Shown: piece after piece, positions 26,880-40,288 of the stretch
How positions within the stretch are numbered: position 1 is the stretch's first letter
Layout of the letters: each line of letters begins with the position of its first letter
From: Siderastrea siderea
Lineage: Eukaryota; Cnidaria; Anthozoa; Scleractinia; Rhizangiidae
DNA: 64,000 nucleotides
Direction: 5' to 3'
Assembly (NCBI GenBank): GCA_964030785.1
Contig: OZ034972.1
Span: 50,972,538 to 51,036,537 of the forward strand
Translations under genes and position numbers: made by a program
The notes under the pieces: model-generated
Database searches by the model: none
Told to the model about the DNA's origin: nothing
The model's input: the letters and a program-made list of their open reading frames with translations, nothing else

Positions 26880-27410
26880 CATATACTAATAAATGCAAAA
26901 GCTTGCAAAAAAGAAATCGACTTTTTTGCAAGATATTCCGTTTATTAGTATATGATTTATTATTCATACTAGTAAATGCAAAATCTTGCGAAAAAGGAAA
27001 CGACTTTTTTGCGAGATATTCCACTTATTAGTATATGTTTCAATAATAATACTACTAAATGCACAATCTTGCAAAAAGGAAAACGACTTTTTTGCAAGAT
27101 ATTCCATTTATTAGTATGTGTTTCAATATTAACACTAGTAAACGCACAATCTTGCAAAAAAGAAAACGACTTTTTTGCAAGATATTCCATTTATTAGTAC
27201 ATGTTTCATTATTAATACTAGTAAATGCAAAGTCTTGCAAAAAAGAAAACGACTTTTTTTTACAAGATATTCCATTTATTAGTGTATGTTTCATTATTTA
27301 TACTAGTAAATGTAAAGTCTTGGCGAAAGGAAAACGACTTTTTTGTAAGATATTCCATTTATTAGTGTATGTTTCACTATTAATACTAGTAAATGTGCTA
27401 TGTTGCAAGA
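26880..27410. repeat. Satellite array, left arm, unit about 84 bp
   Basis: About six units, each containing an inverted pair CTTGCAAAAAAG...CTTTTTTGCAAG followed by ATATTCC, TTTATTAGTATATGTTTC and ACTAGTAAATGC. Open frames reading through it are artefacts of the repeat. Confidence 0.85.
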
Positions 27411-29569
27411 TGTTCCATATTCCATACTTCAGTTGAGTGTGTCTTACTGGAATTGTTGGCATCGAGACGACAAGGGTGCTGTTTGGAACTGATAGCGCAA
27501 TAAGGGTGCCATCTGTACACGAACAACATCAGAACAGGCTTTATTCTCTTTATTGTTGAGACATATTTAAGACCTGGGGTACAACCTGTTCTAATTAAAT
27601 TTTCCACTAACCATGTGGTGAATCGGAATAGTTTTCGATCGCCATCAATCAATTTGTAGCACATAACTAGTGCGTTTCATATGACTTGTCAGCGACAAAA
27701 AAAGTTAATAATCTCAGTCGAACAACGTCGTGAGACTCTTAACTGGATTTTTTAAAGATGTTACCCTCCCAAATATGAATGGCCATTACTTCACGGTCAA
27801 AACTAGGACGACCTAGCCACATCACCCGTTTACTAGGCATTTTTGAAACTTTATAAAACATGTTGGGTTAGGTTATAATATGTACTAGTAAATGATCAAC
27901 TGGGAAAAAAAAGCAAACCAAAGAGAGAGACTTTAAATGAACGAAAAATAGGTACAAAAAGGAAGAGACTAGGCTAAATGGATTTCCGAGAAGATTAATA
28001 GAGTTAAAGGGATATATATAGCCCGTCAGTACCTTAGGCCTGTTTACAATGAGGTAGCGTATTACCCTTCTGCTCAGCCCAGACAAGGCTGTCCCGGGTT
28101 TTCAAGTAACTTACCCTACCAGTCGGGTAACGCCAAAAGGGATGGGGTACCCTCGTACGAGAGCCGGCCCGCCAACTTCGCCGGGTAGTCCAACCCCGCC
28201 TCCCAAACTAAGAAACAAAAGCTCATACCGTAAAAGAAAAAGACGTGATAATGATGAAGAAAAGTAAAAATAAAAGTAATAAGAAGAAATAGTAATAATA
28301 AATAACAAAAAGAAGCGCTAAAAGGCAAGACGAAAAGAGTCGCCAGATAATTACCCATTTGCTCCCCCTTGCCGCCGAAAAACCCCCGATATATTTACCG
28401 GCCTAGGTCTGCCCGTTATAGCCTTATTTCAGGCACCCTTAGATAGTGGTAATCGAAGGAAAAGTGGCGTCCATGGGGAATAGGGCACAATAAAATGTAA
28501 CCTCTAAACAGGCTCTCTGGTCGGGTAAAAAGTGAACAAAACAAAAGGGCGAGAACGAACAGACGGGGAGAGGGTGGAGTCTCGTCCTGCTTTGCAGCCC
28601 CCCCTCCGGAAGGGGGTACGTACGTGACGGGGAGGTGCGAATTGGGACATAAACGAAAACCACAAAAAAATACTTCGGGCTTGAAGCAAAACTCCAAAAA
28701 ATCCCCTGAACCGATAAGTAAATGAAACCCCCAAAAATCCCATGCTGAATTTTGGAGCCTTACAAATACCCAGAAGGGATAAAATGACAATACCGACATG
28801 TGTGCGTGTATTACATACACGTATCCCTAAACACTAAGTAAGACAACAATTTTTTTTACCGCGATTTTTTCCAATTTTTTTAGTACGAAATAACATCCCT
28901 ACTAAAAATACTTACCAAAATTTTCTTACCTGAAAAAAACCTTCGGACCTCCCCGTCACATGAAATCCGGAGTACCACACTGGGCTCCGAGCGTGATAAA
29001 TTTGCCAAGGATGAAAACAACGGCTGTCATGCATGAATCAGATAAATTGGATCTCGGTTTTCGGTGGTTAAAAAATAGGTGCTTCATTTCATGGTTGATT
29101 GTCGTCGTATTTGTGGGCTATATTTTTTGGTTAAGGCAAACACGTTGGCCAATACTGAAATTTGTTAGAGTGAAATTTTATCATAATTCTGATTGGCGGG
29201 GACAAAAAATATGTTCAGCCTAGTACGGATTGGCCTTCAGTGCCTTACTGCATGCCAAGAATTTTGCACATCCGGTACGATGTCCCTTTTCGATTTTATC
29301 AACTTGCATTACTAAAGCACCAAGTATGTACCTATAAAAGGTCTTCGGGCTCTACGGCGACACTGCGGGCACTACTAGTACAATCCTTTTTCCAACACAG
29401 CACAGGCCCGACAGACAGTACTACGGTAGGCCATAATCGGGGACGCAATCCTGTTAGCGCTCAAAATTGGTCTTTCTTTTCATCGCATCCTCCACTAAAA
29501 AGCCTAGCCTATGCACAGTCAAAGTCGTTTTCCTTTTTTCCAAGTTAGAGCATGTACTAGTATTAATGG
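27411..29569. other. Centre of the satellite-armed element, no gene recognised
   Basis: Several short open frames (for example 28416-28820 minus, 28960-29223 plus) show no known motif. A GC-rich patch lies at 28590-28640 and an A/G-rich patch at 28200-28330. Confidence 0.4.
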
Positions 29570-30440
29570 TGAAGTGTATACTAAGAAATGTAATATCTTT
29601 CAAAAGAGCCGTTTTCATTTTGGCGAGATAGCGTGTTTATTAGTATTAATAGTGAAACATATACTAATAAATGGAATATCTTGCAAAAAAGTCGTTTTCC
29701 TTTTTGCAAGATTTTGCATTTACTAGTATTAAAAGTGAAACATATACTAATAAATGGAATATCTTGCAAAAAAGTCGTTTTCTTTTCTGCAAGATTGTGT
29801 ATTTACTAGTACTAATAAATGGAATATCTTGCAAAAAAGTCGTTTTCCTTTTGGCAAGATTGTGTATTTACTAGTATAATATTGAAACATATACTAATAA
29901 ATGGAATATCTTGCAAAAAAGTCGTTTTCTTTTTTGCAAGATTGCGCATTTACTAGTATTAATAGTGAAACATATACTAATAAATGGAATATCTTACAAA
30001 AAAGTCGTTTTCCTTTTGGCAAGATTGTGCATTTACTAGTATTAATATTGAAACACATACTAATAAATGGAATATCTTGCAAAAAAGTCGTTTCCTTTTT
30101 TGCAAGATTTTGCATTTACTAGTATTAATAAATCATATACTAATAAATGGAATATAACGACTTTTTTGCAAGATTGTGCATTTACTAGCATTAATAATAA
30201 ATCATATACTAATAAATGGAATATCTTGCAAAAAAATCGTTTTCTTTTTTGCAAGATTGTGCATTTACTAGTATTAATAATAAATCATATACTAATAAAT
30301 GGAATATCTTGCAAAAAAGTCGTGTTCTTTCTTGCAAGATTGCGCATTTACTAGTGTTAATATTGAAACATATACTAATAAATGGAATATCTTGCAAAAG
30401 AGTCGTTTTCCTTTTTGCAAGATTTTGCATTTATTAGTAA
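29570..30440. repeat. Satellite array, right arm, inverted
   Basis: About ten units of the same sequence as 26880-27410 in opposite orientation (AATGGAATATCTTGC, AAAAAAGTCGTTTTC, TGCAAGATTTTGCATTTAC). Some units are shortened, for example near 29805 and 30150. Confidence 0.85.
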
Positions 30441-31359
30441 AAGCATTTTTAAAAATATATATCACTTCATTTATTTTTCACTGGTATACGTTTTTGCAAA
30501 AATTTCGTTTATTCCAGGTTAGTTCTAGTAAAGTTTTTTACAAACTTGTGAATTCCCCTTTGCCAAAGGTAGCATCAGTTGACGAACTGAAACGACCATT
30601 CTTCGGTTCCTCACACCAGCGAAAGTACTTCGTCTTGGGATCATAACAGAAAGAAATCCCTTGTAGGGAGTAAAGACGTTTTCACGACATGAAAGGGGAT
30701 GCTACCTACTGATCCGCCCATAAAGTGAAGACACAAATGGCGTTCTGATCGCGCGAGGACTGAGTTCATCTCTTACATGAAGTACTATCGGACTATCACG
30801 TGAATACGCTGACCAAAAAGATCAATTTACAATTGGGCACAAATGGCGGCCTACAGCTGAACATTTGCGGTGTCATTTTAGCGCGTTTCATCATGGCTTT
30901 ACTTGATCCAAAGTTGTATTCAAAGAATGTGCTGGTTGTTGGAGATGGTAATTTTTTATTCACTCTTCGTTTAGCATCTGCGCTATCAAAGCCATCGGTT
31001 AAAATCATGCGCCGCCTTGTCGAACAATGATTTCGCTATTGAAAATATTGGCAAATTATCTGCTTTTGAAAACGTTGAGATCTTGCATGAAGTAGATGCA
31101 ACGGATTTTACTCGAACATTTGGTTCCAAGGTGTTCGATCGAGTGATTTTCAACTTTCCTCATGTTGGCGGGAAATCGACCATTGGCAAATCAAGAGAGC
31201 TGTTGGAGCGGTTCTTTGCCAGCGCAGCAAAACATGTTGAACCATACAAAGGGGATGTCTGTGTAAGTCTGTGCCAAGGACAGGGAGGAACACCTTTGGA
31301 TAATCCCAGGAGGGAGCTTGGAAACACTTGGCAGGTTGTTTATCAAGCTGCCAAAGCAG

Positions 31360-34337
31360 GTAAAGCTAGTTTTTGTGCTTAAAATGGCGGCATAGCTGTT
31401 TGCATTGTAGGTGTCTAGAAGTCTTGCAAGCTGTAATATTACTCCGTGGCTCTTTATTGGAGTTATAGTTTTGCCAAATACTCTGCAACTCACACGATGT
31501 GTTGAAACTCTTGGTTAAACAAGGTTATAAACAACAGGCACTGTTTTTATTCAAAGAGATAAAAAAAGGGTAGTTGATAAATGATAACCACCTTTTTCCA
31601 GAGTTGACGCATCTTCTACAATTTGGCCGCTGTCATTAATTTTATTGCTTGACTTGGAGACATAAAAATAGCCATATCATGGCCCCTTTAACTGCATTGT
31701 CAGATACACAAAGGGTCACTGTGACAATGGTTGTGCTATTCTTATGTACACCCATATCAAAATTTATGAAACTAATCCTTAGACTGCAACCACTCTTGTA
31801 CGCAAGTGACCATCACCCTTGGGTGACTACCTTTTCCAAAGGGTGTAATTTACAAGAGAGATACTCAGTGCTCAAAATTAGCGGGTTGTCCAAGACGACT
31901 AGAAAGTGTTCTGGGCAACCATATTTCAGTACAATTACAGTTCAGGTTGTACAAAAAAAAAAAAAAAACGTCGGACAACCCAAGAAGAATGGAGTGAAGT
32001 ACTTACATTTTTGTCATGACTGACAAAGTATGTGAACTAATTTGCCACAGAGAAATGTTTCCCTATTCTTTGAATAGCTCTCAACCTCTAGGTAATTAAT
32101 GGCGGTGACAGAAATCTTTAGAAGCCAAGTTTAATACATGTATCGTACTGCGAATCGCAGTCAATGGCCACCATCTTGGATCGATGCATTCCAATCTTTC
32201 TGTTTACTGATCCAAGATGGTGGCAGCTCCCAGGCTTTCCCAAAAAAGTTTTGCACTTGAGCTTGGCACTCGCGTATTCAATTTTTTGAGAAGCAGGTTT
32301 GTAAATCCGGCATTACAATAGAGGGGAGATCACACACGTGTTTATTCCAAAAACGGGTAACAAAGTGAAAGTGGTTTTCAGTACACTGTGAAAAAATCAT
32401 TATGAATTTATTTCAATTAAGTACAGGGCAATGAAAATGGAGACGTTTTTGTTAAGTCACAAACCATATCCATGCTAGGGAGGATCTAGTTGAATGGGCA
32501 ACCAAGCAGTCATCAGGGCAACCAAATTCAGGGGTTTGGTTGCCCGACATATGGCATAGGGACAACCTGATAATTTTTTAATTTCGAGCACTGTATACTT
32601 GTCTCAAAATACCTTTCATAGGAATGATGCAACATAACAGTAGTGACTTCCTTCAAAGGCCATATGGTGTGACAGTGTGTGGATTAGTCTGGACTGTTGA
32701 GTTCGTTACATGTATGTCTGGTTCTCTTGATGACTGTGGCCCTTTTCAGATTGTTGGGGGACAGCAGCCTTTCGTGGGTGAAGACTTCTAAATCACAAAC
32801 ATAAAGCAGGGACATAGGCGGTCTTGCATCATAGCTCATAGGCCGGTACATGCTGTACGAATTACTCGGTACCCGGGATTTTACTTCTACATTGTATTTC
32901 TGCGTGCTAGTAAAAGTACAGTCACATTACATACAAATAGACATTACCAAGCTTTGAGCGCAGTTGCTCAATCGCATAGCTGGCTAGAGCTTGCAGGACT
33001 TTTGGCAATTCAGTAGGCTGTTTTCCCTCCCCTTTCTACTTATTTTAAAGTCACTTTGGTTAGTGTTCTTTTCATCTTCGACGGCCTTTTTTTTTTTTCA
33101 TAGGTTTGTTTATCAGTGGTTGTAAGTGTATTCTTAAGTTGTATTGTTGTTCTTTTGTCTTGAGTGTAATTAGTTCTTTCAAATTCTATTCTATTCATAT
33201 TTGTGAACTTAGTTAATTATTAAATAAGATTTTACTGTTAGATCAGTAAAATATTGTTAATGGAACGTGACACTCATTCTCAGTGAGCCTTTCATGGCGC
33301 ATTCCCTATCAATAGAACTACTATGCAGTTGGGATCCCAAGGTCACTAAAATCAATGGCTTCGTTGTAGCTAGACCTACAACATTATGGCTTTGTTTCTA
33401 GTTAGCACTTTCGTACATTTTATTGCATTGGTCGATAGCATTTTACTGTTAAGATTTTACTGTTAGATCAGTAAAATATTGTTAATGGAACGTGACACTC
33501 ATTCTCAGTGAGCCTTTCATGGCGCATTCCCTATCAATAGAACTACTATGCAGTTGGGATCCCAAGGTCACTAAAATCAATGGCTTCGTTGTAGCTAGAC
33601 CTACAACATTATGGCTTTGTTTCTAGTTAGCACTTTCGTACGTTTTATTGCATTGGTCGATAGCATTAAGGACCTATTCATAACTAAGATAGTACACATG
33701 TAAGGCCAAGCTGTTGTATAGTACAGCTATTACTACTGGCTACGTTAGCAGACACTGTCTAGCTATAAAAGTTCAAGCAACCTGTTCAAGGTTCAATTTG
33801 CAATTCTCTTGTGCAGTGCAGCCAGTGTTTTGTCAACTTAGCAAATTTTTTCCCTCCCTCCCTCCCTTTGGAGATGGGTTGGCTATGTTATTTGTGCTTC
33901 AATAAACTAGGGTCACTCCTGTGTGGTGCGGTTAAGTCTGCGCAGTGACTTCCCCCTAGCTTGCCTGCTAACCAATACTTGTGTCGTGCGCTTATCAAAC
34001 AGTTTTCAACATTATAAACAAAATTTACAAAAGACTCAATGGGAAAAACAGATCTCAGATGCAAATTGAAGCTGGACTATATGTATGTGCACAATGCTGG
34101 TGGATAATGAGGCACTTTGTATGGCTACCCTATGAGCTGCATACTTTGTATCTAAGATGTGATCTCATTAAATGAGACCACATGTAATAGATACAACAGC
34201 CTTTAAGTCAGTGGGACTTTCAGAGTATTGAATATTCTGGGATGCCAATTTGTTTTATCCTGTAATATTTGCCTGCAGCAAGCAATCAGTATTAATTCTG
34301 TAATGATTTGATCATTTCTTCTTTCTTTCACTTGCAG
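31360..34337 (+). other. Intron 1 of the FDXACB1-like gene
   Basis: No coding signal. It contains an A run near 31951, a short inverted repeat CCACCATCTTGGATC / GATCCAAGATGGTGG (about 32168-32224) and the tandem duplication described separately. Confidence 0.6.
33226..33666. repeat. Tandem duplication of about 225 bp
   Basis: Sequence beginning AAGATTTTACTGTTAG occurs at 33226 and again at 33451, nearly identical for over 200 bp, indicating a recent duplication. Confidence 0.9.
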
Positions 34338-35006
34338 ATCTGATTTTGAATGCTGTGCATCCATTTAGAGCCACAGACTATACCTCCTACCAGAGTGCAG
34401 GTTTTTGTGGACAGCCTGGTAAAAGTTTTCACACTGTTAATGGACTGACTCATGTGTTTGTGCATGGAGTACCAATGGAAACTGTGCCAGATGTGAAGTA
34501 AGTTACTAAGGGTGTAATATTATTGTAATTCCACCGGCATTCAGCAGTCTCTGCTTTATACCCATTATTTAGGCTTGCATTTTTGAAATTATAATGTACC
34601 CAGTTTATATCATGTAAGTTGATTTATAAATATACATTTACAAAAACGCGGGACCCAATCAGTCTGGTGCTTACAACCTGATGACTGATAGTGGGGAAGT
34701 TCACTGTGGCTTGGTTGATCCTATAAAAATGCCAATCCTGCATGTCTCCAATTTGTGGATAAACTATTCCTGGCTTTGAAGTCTTCCAAAGTAGTTGCCA
34801 GTGTGAGTTCACAGGACTCCCAGACGTCTTTCTGGCTAAAACCTTGAAAACGGGGGGAAAACGGGGACTGGGGCTAGCTGTCATGGCGGTGGGTGCGTCT
34901 CTTTAACCGTCCAAGAAACTATGGCAGATTCGTGACACCGGAGATTTATTTGGTACTGGTGTTGACTTGAATCAATCCCTGTTGACTTGCAAAAAACTGA
35001 CTTACA

Positions 35007-35821
35007 ATGAAAAAAGGCTTTTCAGACCTAAAAATGGCAAAAAACAAAGAAAAGAAACGTGCACGTGGGTCAAGTTCGACTGCCGAAGATGTATCAGACG
35101 AAATGATCCTGGAAAAGCTGTCCAAGATTCACAAGGACATTAAAACGGTAAAGGAGGAACTCAAAGGTGAAATTCAGGCAGTCAAATCAGAATTAAGCGA
35201 AGCAACGAAGTCGTTGAGTGCCGTATGGGAAGAAGTGCAATCACTTAAACAGAAAAACAAAGATTTACAAGACCAGTGCGACAGCACCATGAGAGGGAAC
35301 AACAAACTAAACGAGGAGATCAGCACTCTAAAAAATCGTCTAATTAAACTGGAAGATTACTCTAGGCGAGAGAATCTTCGTTTCTACAACATTCCGGAAA
35401 ATCCTGGAGCGAGCAATGAGGAATGTTCGCGTAAAGTGATGGAAGTACTAACTGAACTCGGCGCCGTTCCAGAAAACATTATGTTTCATGCAATACATCG
35501 AACAGGAAATCCCAATAATACAACAGCGCTGCAAACAACGAAGAGTCGACAGAGTCATGAGAAGGGGCATCACGTCCTCCACGCCCACGTCCAATTTTAG
35601 TCCGTTTCGTTTCAAGAATGGATAGCGATTGGATTTGGGAAAACAGAAAGAAGCTAATGAACAGTTCTCGCTTCTCATCGGTGTTTTTTGACAAAGACCT
35701 TTCCCCGGAATCAGCAAAACAACGCGGGAAGCTCCGCGCCGCATATAAGAAAGCCAAGGAACTGGACATCGGAAGAGTATTCATAAAAGGTAAAAATTTG
35801 ACAGTAAGTAGTACCGTTTAG
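35007..35821 (+). pseudogene. LINE ORF1-like protein, frameshifted
   Basis: ATG 35007. Lys-rich N-terminus, a long coiled coil (about residues 35-125), then LEDYSRRENLRFYNIPE, the signature of L1-type ORF1 proteins. The frame is lost between about 35490 and 35560; the C-terminal domain continues in another frame (PRPILVRF, RMDSDWIW, MNSSRFSSVFFDKDLSPES) to 35821. It is an RNA-binding chaperone in active elements. Confidence 0.8.
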
Positions 35822-36508
35822 TCAGTGGACAACCTACCGGACCATCTTTTGCCACAGAAAAATGTCAGTGATTAGCTAACATGCAAGCTTATCCTTAAAA
35901 TTTATTAGTCTTAGTATTAATTTATGCTTTTTCTTTTCAAGAATTTTAATATTGCTTGTATAGGATTGAGTATTCGTGTAATGATTATCATGTATATTTA
36001 TATTTTTTTTCGCTGTTAGCTTCATTTTGCTTGTTTAAAAAACTTTGCTAAAATCTACATGTAAAAACTACTTCGCCAGCCCAAAGCGCATAAAATTAAC
36101 TTGCCATAGTTTGATTGTTTTTCAAAACAATAGTCCCGAGCCCCTGAGGTCGCACTAAAGGTGTGAATCTTGCGAACCTTTTTTAACAACTAAGGTGAAT
36201 TAAGTTATTTCTCTTTTCTTTCTCTGGCCTTAAGATCTATATAAAATGCTCCCTTTACATGTATATCGCGCTGCTTAGTTGCAAGGGGCATGCTTAACTG
36301 TTTAAGTTCAATTATATGTTTAATTTTTCTTTGCTTTCTTACTTGTGCTTTAATATTTCTTTTCATTCCCTTCACTGGTGGAGTTTCTTTCAGTTTTCTC
36401 ACATTTTTCGACCCTTTCACACTTGTTTGAACGAATGGTTATTTCCTTTTACACACAGCTCACTACGCAGCTTTCCCCACCGGCCTATATTCCTTTCGTC
36501 CTCGCAGT

Positions 36509-39500
36509 ATGATGTGTAAAAATATTAATTTTAAACTTGTATCCCTGAACGTCAGAGGGATTCGCTCTTTTGAGAAGCGAAAGGCCTTATTTAAGTGGCT
36601 TCACAAATCTCAGGCTGATATATGTTTTTTTACAAGAGACCTACAGTACTCCAGAAGTAGTTACCATATGGAAAAAACAATGGAAGGGCGATACCTTTTC
36701 TTGCATGGCAGTTGTCACAGTAAAGGTACAATGATTCTCGTGAAGGAACATTTAGATGTCAAACTAATTTCGTCAAAGATTGATCCATTAGGCCTTACAT
36801 TTTTTTGGAAGTTGAGATCCAAGATTCGCCTTTCGTCCTTCTGAATATTTATGCTCCTAATAAATGTGCAGAACAATGTCATTTTTTTAGCAAATTATCG
36901 GAAGAACTTAAAGATTTTGTCACAGATGAAGACAAGTCCGTTGTCACTGGAGGGGATTTTAACGTCATTCTTGATCCAGACCTAGATGGGCGAGGCGGAA
37001 ATAAAAAGAGAAAGGATTCTGTGCGATATGTGGAAGATATGATTATTGAACATGATCTAGTAGATATATGGCGTATCCGTAATCCCACTGACACGCGATT
37101 CACTTGGCGTCAAAACTCGCCGCTTGTACAAAGACGCTTAGATTACTGGCTAATTAGCAACGACTTACAAGAAGATGTTGAGTCAGTAGAAATAATAACC
37201 GCAATTAAATCGGATCACTCCGCCATTGCACTGTCAATTAACGGCCTTGATGAAAACGAACGGGGACCAAGTTTTTGGAAATTTAACTCTACTCTTATTA
37301 ATGACCAGGAGTACTGTAACCTTCTCCGCTCGGAATATGAAAACTGGTTAGAAGAATTTAAAGAAGTTAATGATAAACGAGTCCTATGGGACCTAATTAA
37401 ATATAAAATACGACAGCGAACAATTATCTATAGTAAAGCCAAGGCTTGTAAAAAAAGAGAAAAAGTAAAGCATCTAGAAGAAAGTCTAAGAGACTGCACT
37501 ACTAAATGCGACAACAACCCTTCTAAAGAAAACTTAGATGAGCTAGAATGCCTACAAGCAGAATACGACCAGTTGTACGACTACATCACACAAGCGGCTA
37601 TTATTCGCTCTCGTGCAACCTGGTACGAGCTGGGTGACAAAATAACAAATATTTCTTGAATTTAGAAAAATCAAACAAGAAGAAGAGCAGTGTCCGTTAA
37701 ATATTTACCAGGGATGGAAAACTAACTGACAACCCCAAAACGATTATGGATGAGCTGGAATCATTTTATGCTGACCTTTACGATGGTAGTAGTTACCCAT
37801 CAGATTCAGCCACCTCCATGTTTTTAGATAACTCTAGGGAATTTCCAGCATTAACTGATGACTCGAGGAAAATTTGTGAAGGGAAATTAGGATACAGTGA
37901 ATGTTTCAGTGTGTTGGGAGCCTTTCCTAAAAATAAAACTCCCGGGAATGACGGTTTGACAATTAAATTCTACGTGGCATTCTGGCCCTTGTTCGGAAGG
38001 CCATTAGTAGACAGTCTGAACTACGCCTTTGAGTTTGGAGAGCTTTCGAATTCACAGAAACAAGCCATAATAACCTTAATAGAAAAGAAAGGAAAAGATA
38101 AAAGGATGATTAGAAACTAGCGCCCCATATCCTTGATTAATGTTGATGCGAAGATAGCTTCTAAAACGCTGGCAAAACGTTTGGAAAAGGTTTTACCCGA
38201 AATAATACACTCTAGCCAAAACGCGTTTGTTAAAGGAAGATCTATTTTTGACGCAATCAGAACAATTGATGATTTGATGGAGTATACTAAAGAGAAGGAT
38301 CTTCCCGGAAGTTTAGTAGCTATTGATTTTGAAAAGGCTTTTGACACGCTTAATCTCAATTCTTTAATAAGAACACTACACAAGTTTAATTTTGGCCCTT
38401 CTTTTATTCAGTGGACTCGAACATTGTACAAAAACGTAAAAAGTTGTGTAATGAACAATGGTTTTACAACAGGCCCCTTCATGTTAAGCAGAGGAGTCCG
38501 CCAAGGCGATCCACTTTCAGTTTACCTTGTCTTTTCATTACTACGTTAGAAACTCTAACTATCAAGATTAGAAATGACGATTCAATCAAAGGATTTAAAA
38601 TAGGAGGGGAAACCACTAAACTTTCTTTATTTGCGGATGATATGACCTGTTTTGTACGAGACAAGGAATCTTATGCTTCCCTCTTTGCTATTCTGGAATC
38701 CTTTGGATCATGCTCTGGTTTGCGTGTGAATCACGAAAAAACGGAGATTTTAGCACTTGGTAATAGTATTCTACACGAGAAGGATTTTAATAACCATAGG
38801 GTTTGTGAAATTATTAAGATCTTGGGAGTTTATTTTGGTTATGACGAAAAACAGAGGAACGACTTAAATTTCCGACAAACATTAAAATCTATTAAAAAAT
38901 CAATCAACATGTGGAAATGGAGGAACTTATCTATTTTGGGAAAAATCCAAATTATTAAAACTTTCGCAATTCCCAAGTTAATGTTCAGAGCATCAGTAAT
39001 TCCGATATCCAATGACCTTGTTAAAGAAGCTAATTCGATCTTCTACAACTTTATTTGGAATGGAAAAGATAAAGTTAAGCGCTGTGCGCTCATTTCAGAT
39101 ATTGATAAAGGCGGGCTGAAGATGCTGGATATCGAGTCTATGGTCAGTGCTAGACCTGTCATTTGTTTAAAGAAATTCTTAGAAGACTACCCAAGTACTT
39201 GGAAATCGATTTTAAACAGTTGTATTTTACCTGTTGGTGGGAGTCTAGTTCTGCATTGCAACTTTGACACCGTCAAATTAAAAACTCAGCTCCCGAAATA
39301 TTACAAAGAATGTTTTGATGCATGGTCAGGTTTAAATAGTAGTACGCCTGTCACTTTTAACGATATTATAAACGAGATCATTTGGAATAATAAGTTTATC
39401 TGCATTGATAAAAAGTCTGTCTATAGAAATGATCCAGTTAACTTAGGAATCGTAAAGGTGGGCGACCTTATTACGGATAACAATCTTTTCTTGCACGAAG

Positions 39501-40288
39501 ACCCTTATGTGCCGATCTCTCCTGAACAACGTTTCTTTATTATGGGAGTCGTTCACTCTCTTCCATCGGATTGGAAAACGATTATTAGACCTTCTGTCTG
39601 TATAAATGAAATAAAACCCATCCCTTGCACACCATATATTAAACTAAACTGTGGCTCTGTCTTTATCTCTGATGTCACCTCTAAACAGATATACGACTCT
39701 TTTTTGCGCAAAAAACAAACTCCTCCGACAGCTCAACAAAAAATAACAGACAAGTACTCAGAGACATCTATTAACTGGGAAAAGGTTTACTCTCTCCCTT
39801 TCCGTACTACACTTGATTCCAAACTGAGAGAATTTCAATACAAAATTCTTAACAACATTGTCTTTACAAATGATAAATTATTTCGCTTTGGCCTTTCGCA
39901 ATCCCCTAATTGTACGCTTTGCAATGAAGAACCAGAATCCATTGAACATTTACTCTCCCGTTGTAAAGTGTCTTCTGAATTTTGGAAAGACGTCTTGTCC
40001 TGGTTGAAAGATAATAACATCATTATAGAATCCTTAAATGAGATAGGTTTGTTTTTAGGGAATTTTGAAAAAACGGAAGATTTCTTTATAATTAATCACA
40101 TTCTGTTATTAGGTAAATACTACATTTATGTAAGGAAATGTCATGGAAGTTTACCCTCATTGAGAGGTGTTATTGCCAGGATAAGACGTGTTTATAACAT
40201 CGAACTCCATATTGCGAGGGAGAGGAATAAACTCACTACTCATTTTAAAAAATGGGAAAAGTTGATAGCTGTCATGAACACTCAGTAG
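36509..40288 (+). pseudogene. LINE ORF2: endonuclease and reverse transcriptase, several breaks
   Basis: An APE-type endonuclease is recognisable by FKLVSLNVRGI near the start, TGGDFNVIL near 36950 and SDHSAIALSI near 37215. RT blocks: NAFVKGRSIFDAIRT, VAIDFEKAFDTL, GVRQGDPLS and LFADDMTCFV. A C-terminal CTLCNEEPESIEHLLSRC zinc motif is near 39915. Breaks: frameshift near 36805-36844, loss of frame near 37655, TAG at 38118-38120, frameshift at about 38510-38550. The element is therefore not autonomous. Confidence 0.9.

Larger units (their letters stand above)
26761..30548. mobile_element. Non-autonomous element with inverted satellite arms
   Basis: Similar sequences in opposite orientation bound it: AAACTTTTTAAAACACTTTACTAG near 26767 on the left and CTAGTAAAGTTTTTTACAAA near 30525 on the right, followed inward by CCAGTGAAAA. 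Inside are two tandem arrays of one hairpin-forming unit in opposite orientation (26880-27410 and 29570-30440). The centre (27411-29570) holds no recognised protein. No target duplication was identified. Confidence 0.6.

Noticed and set aside
28416..28820. 134-codon minus-strand ORF in the satellite-armed element as a transposase
   Set aside because: No catalytic motif or zinc finger; composition looks random.
29640..30440. Repeated ORFs starting MEYLAKKSF
   Set aside because: They are translations of the satellite unit on both strands and follow its period.
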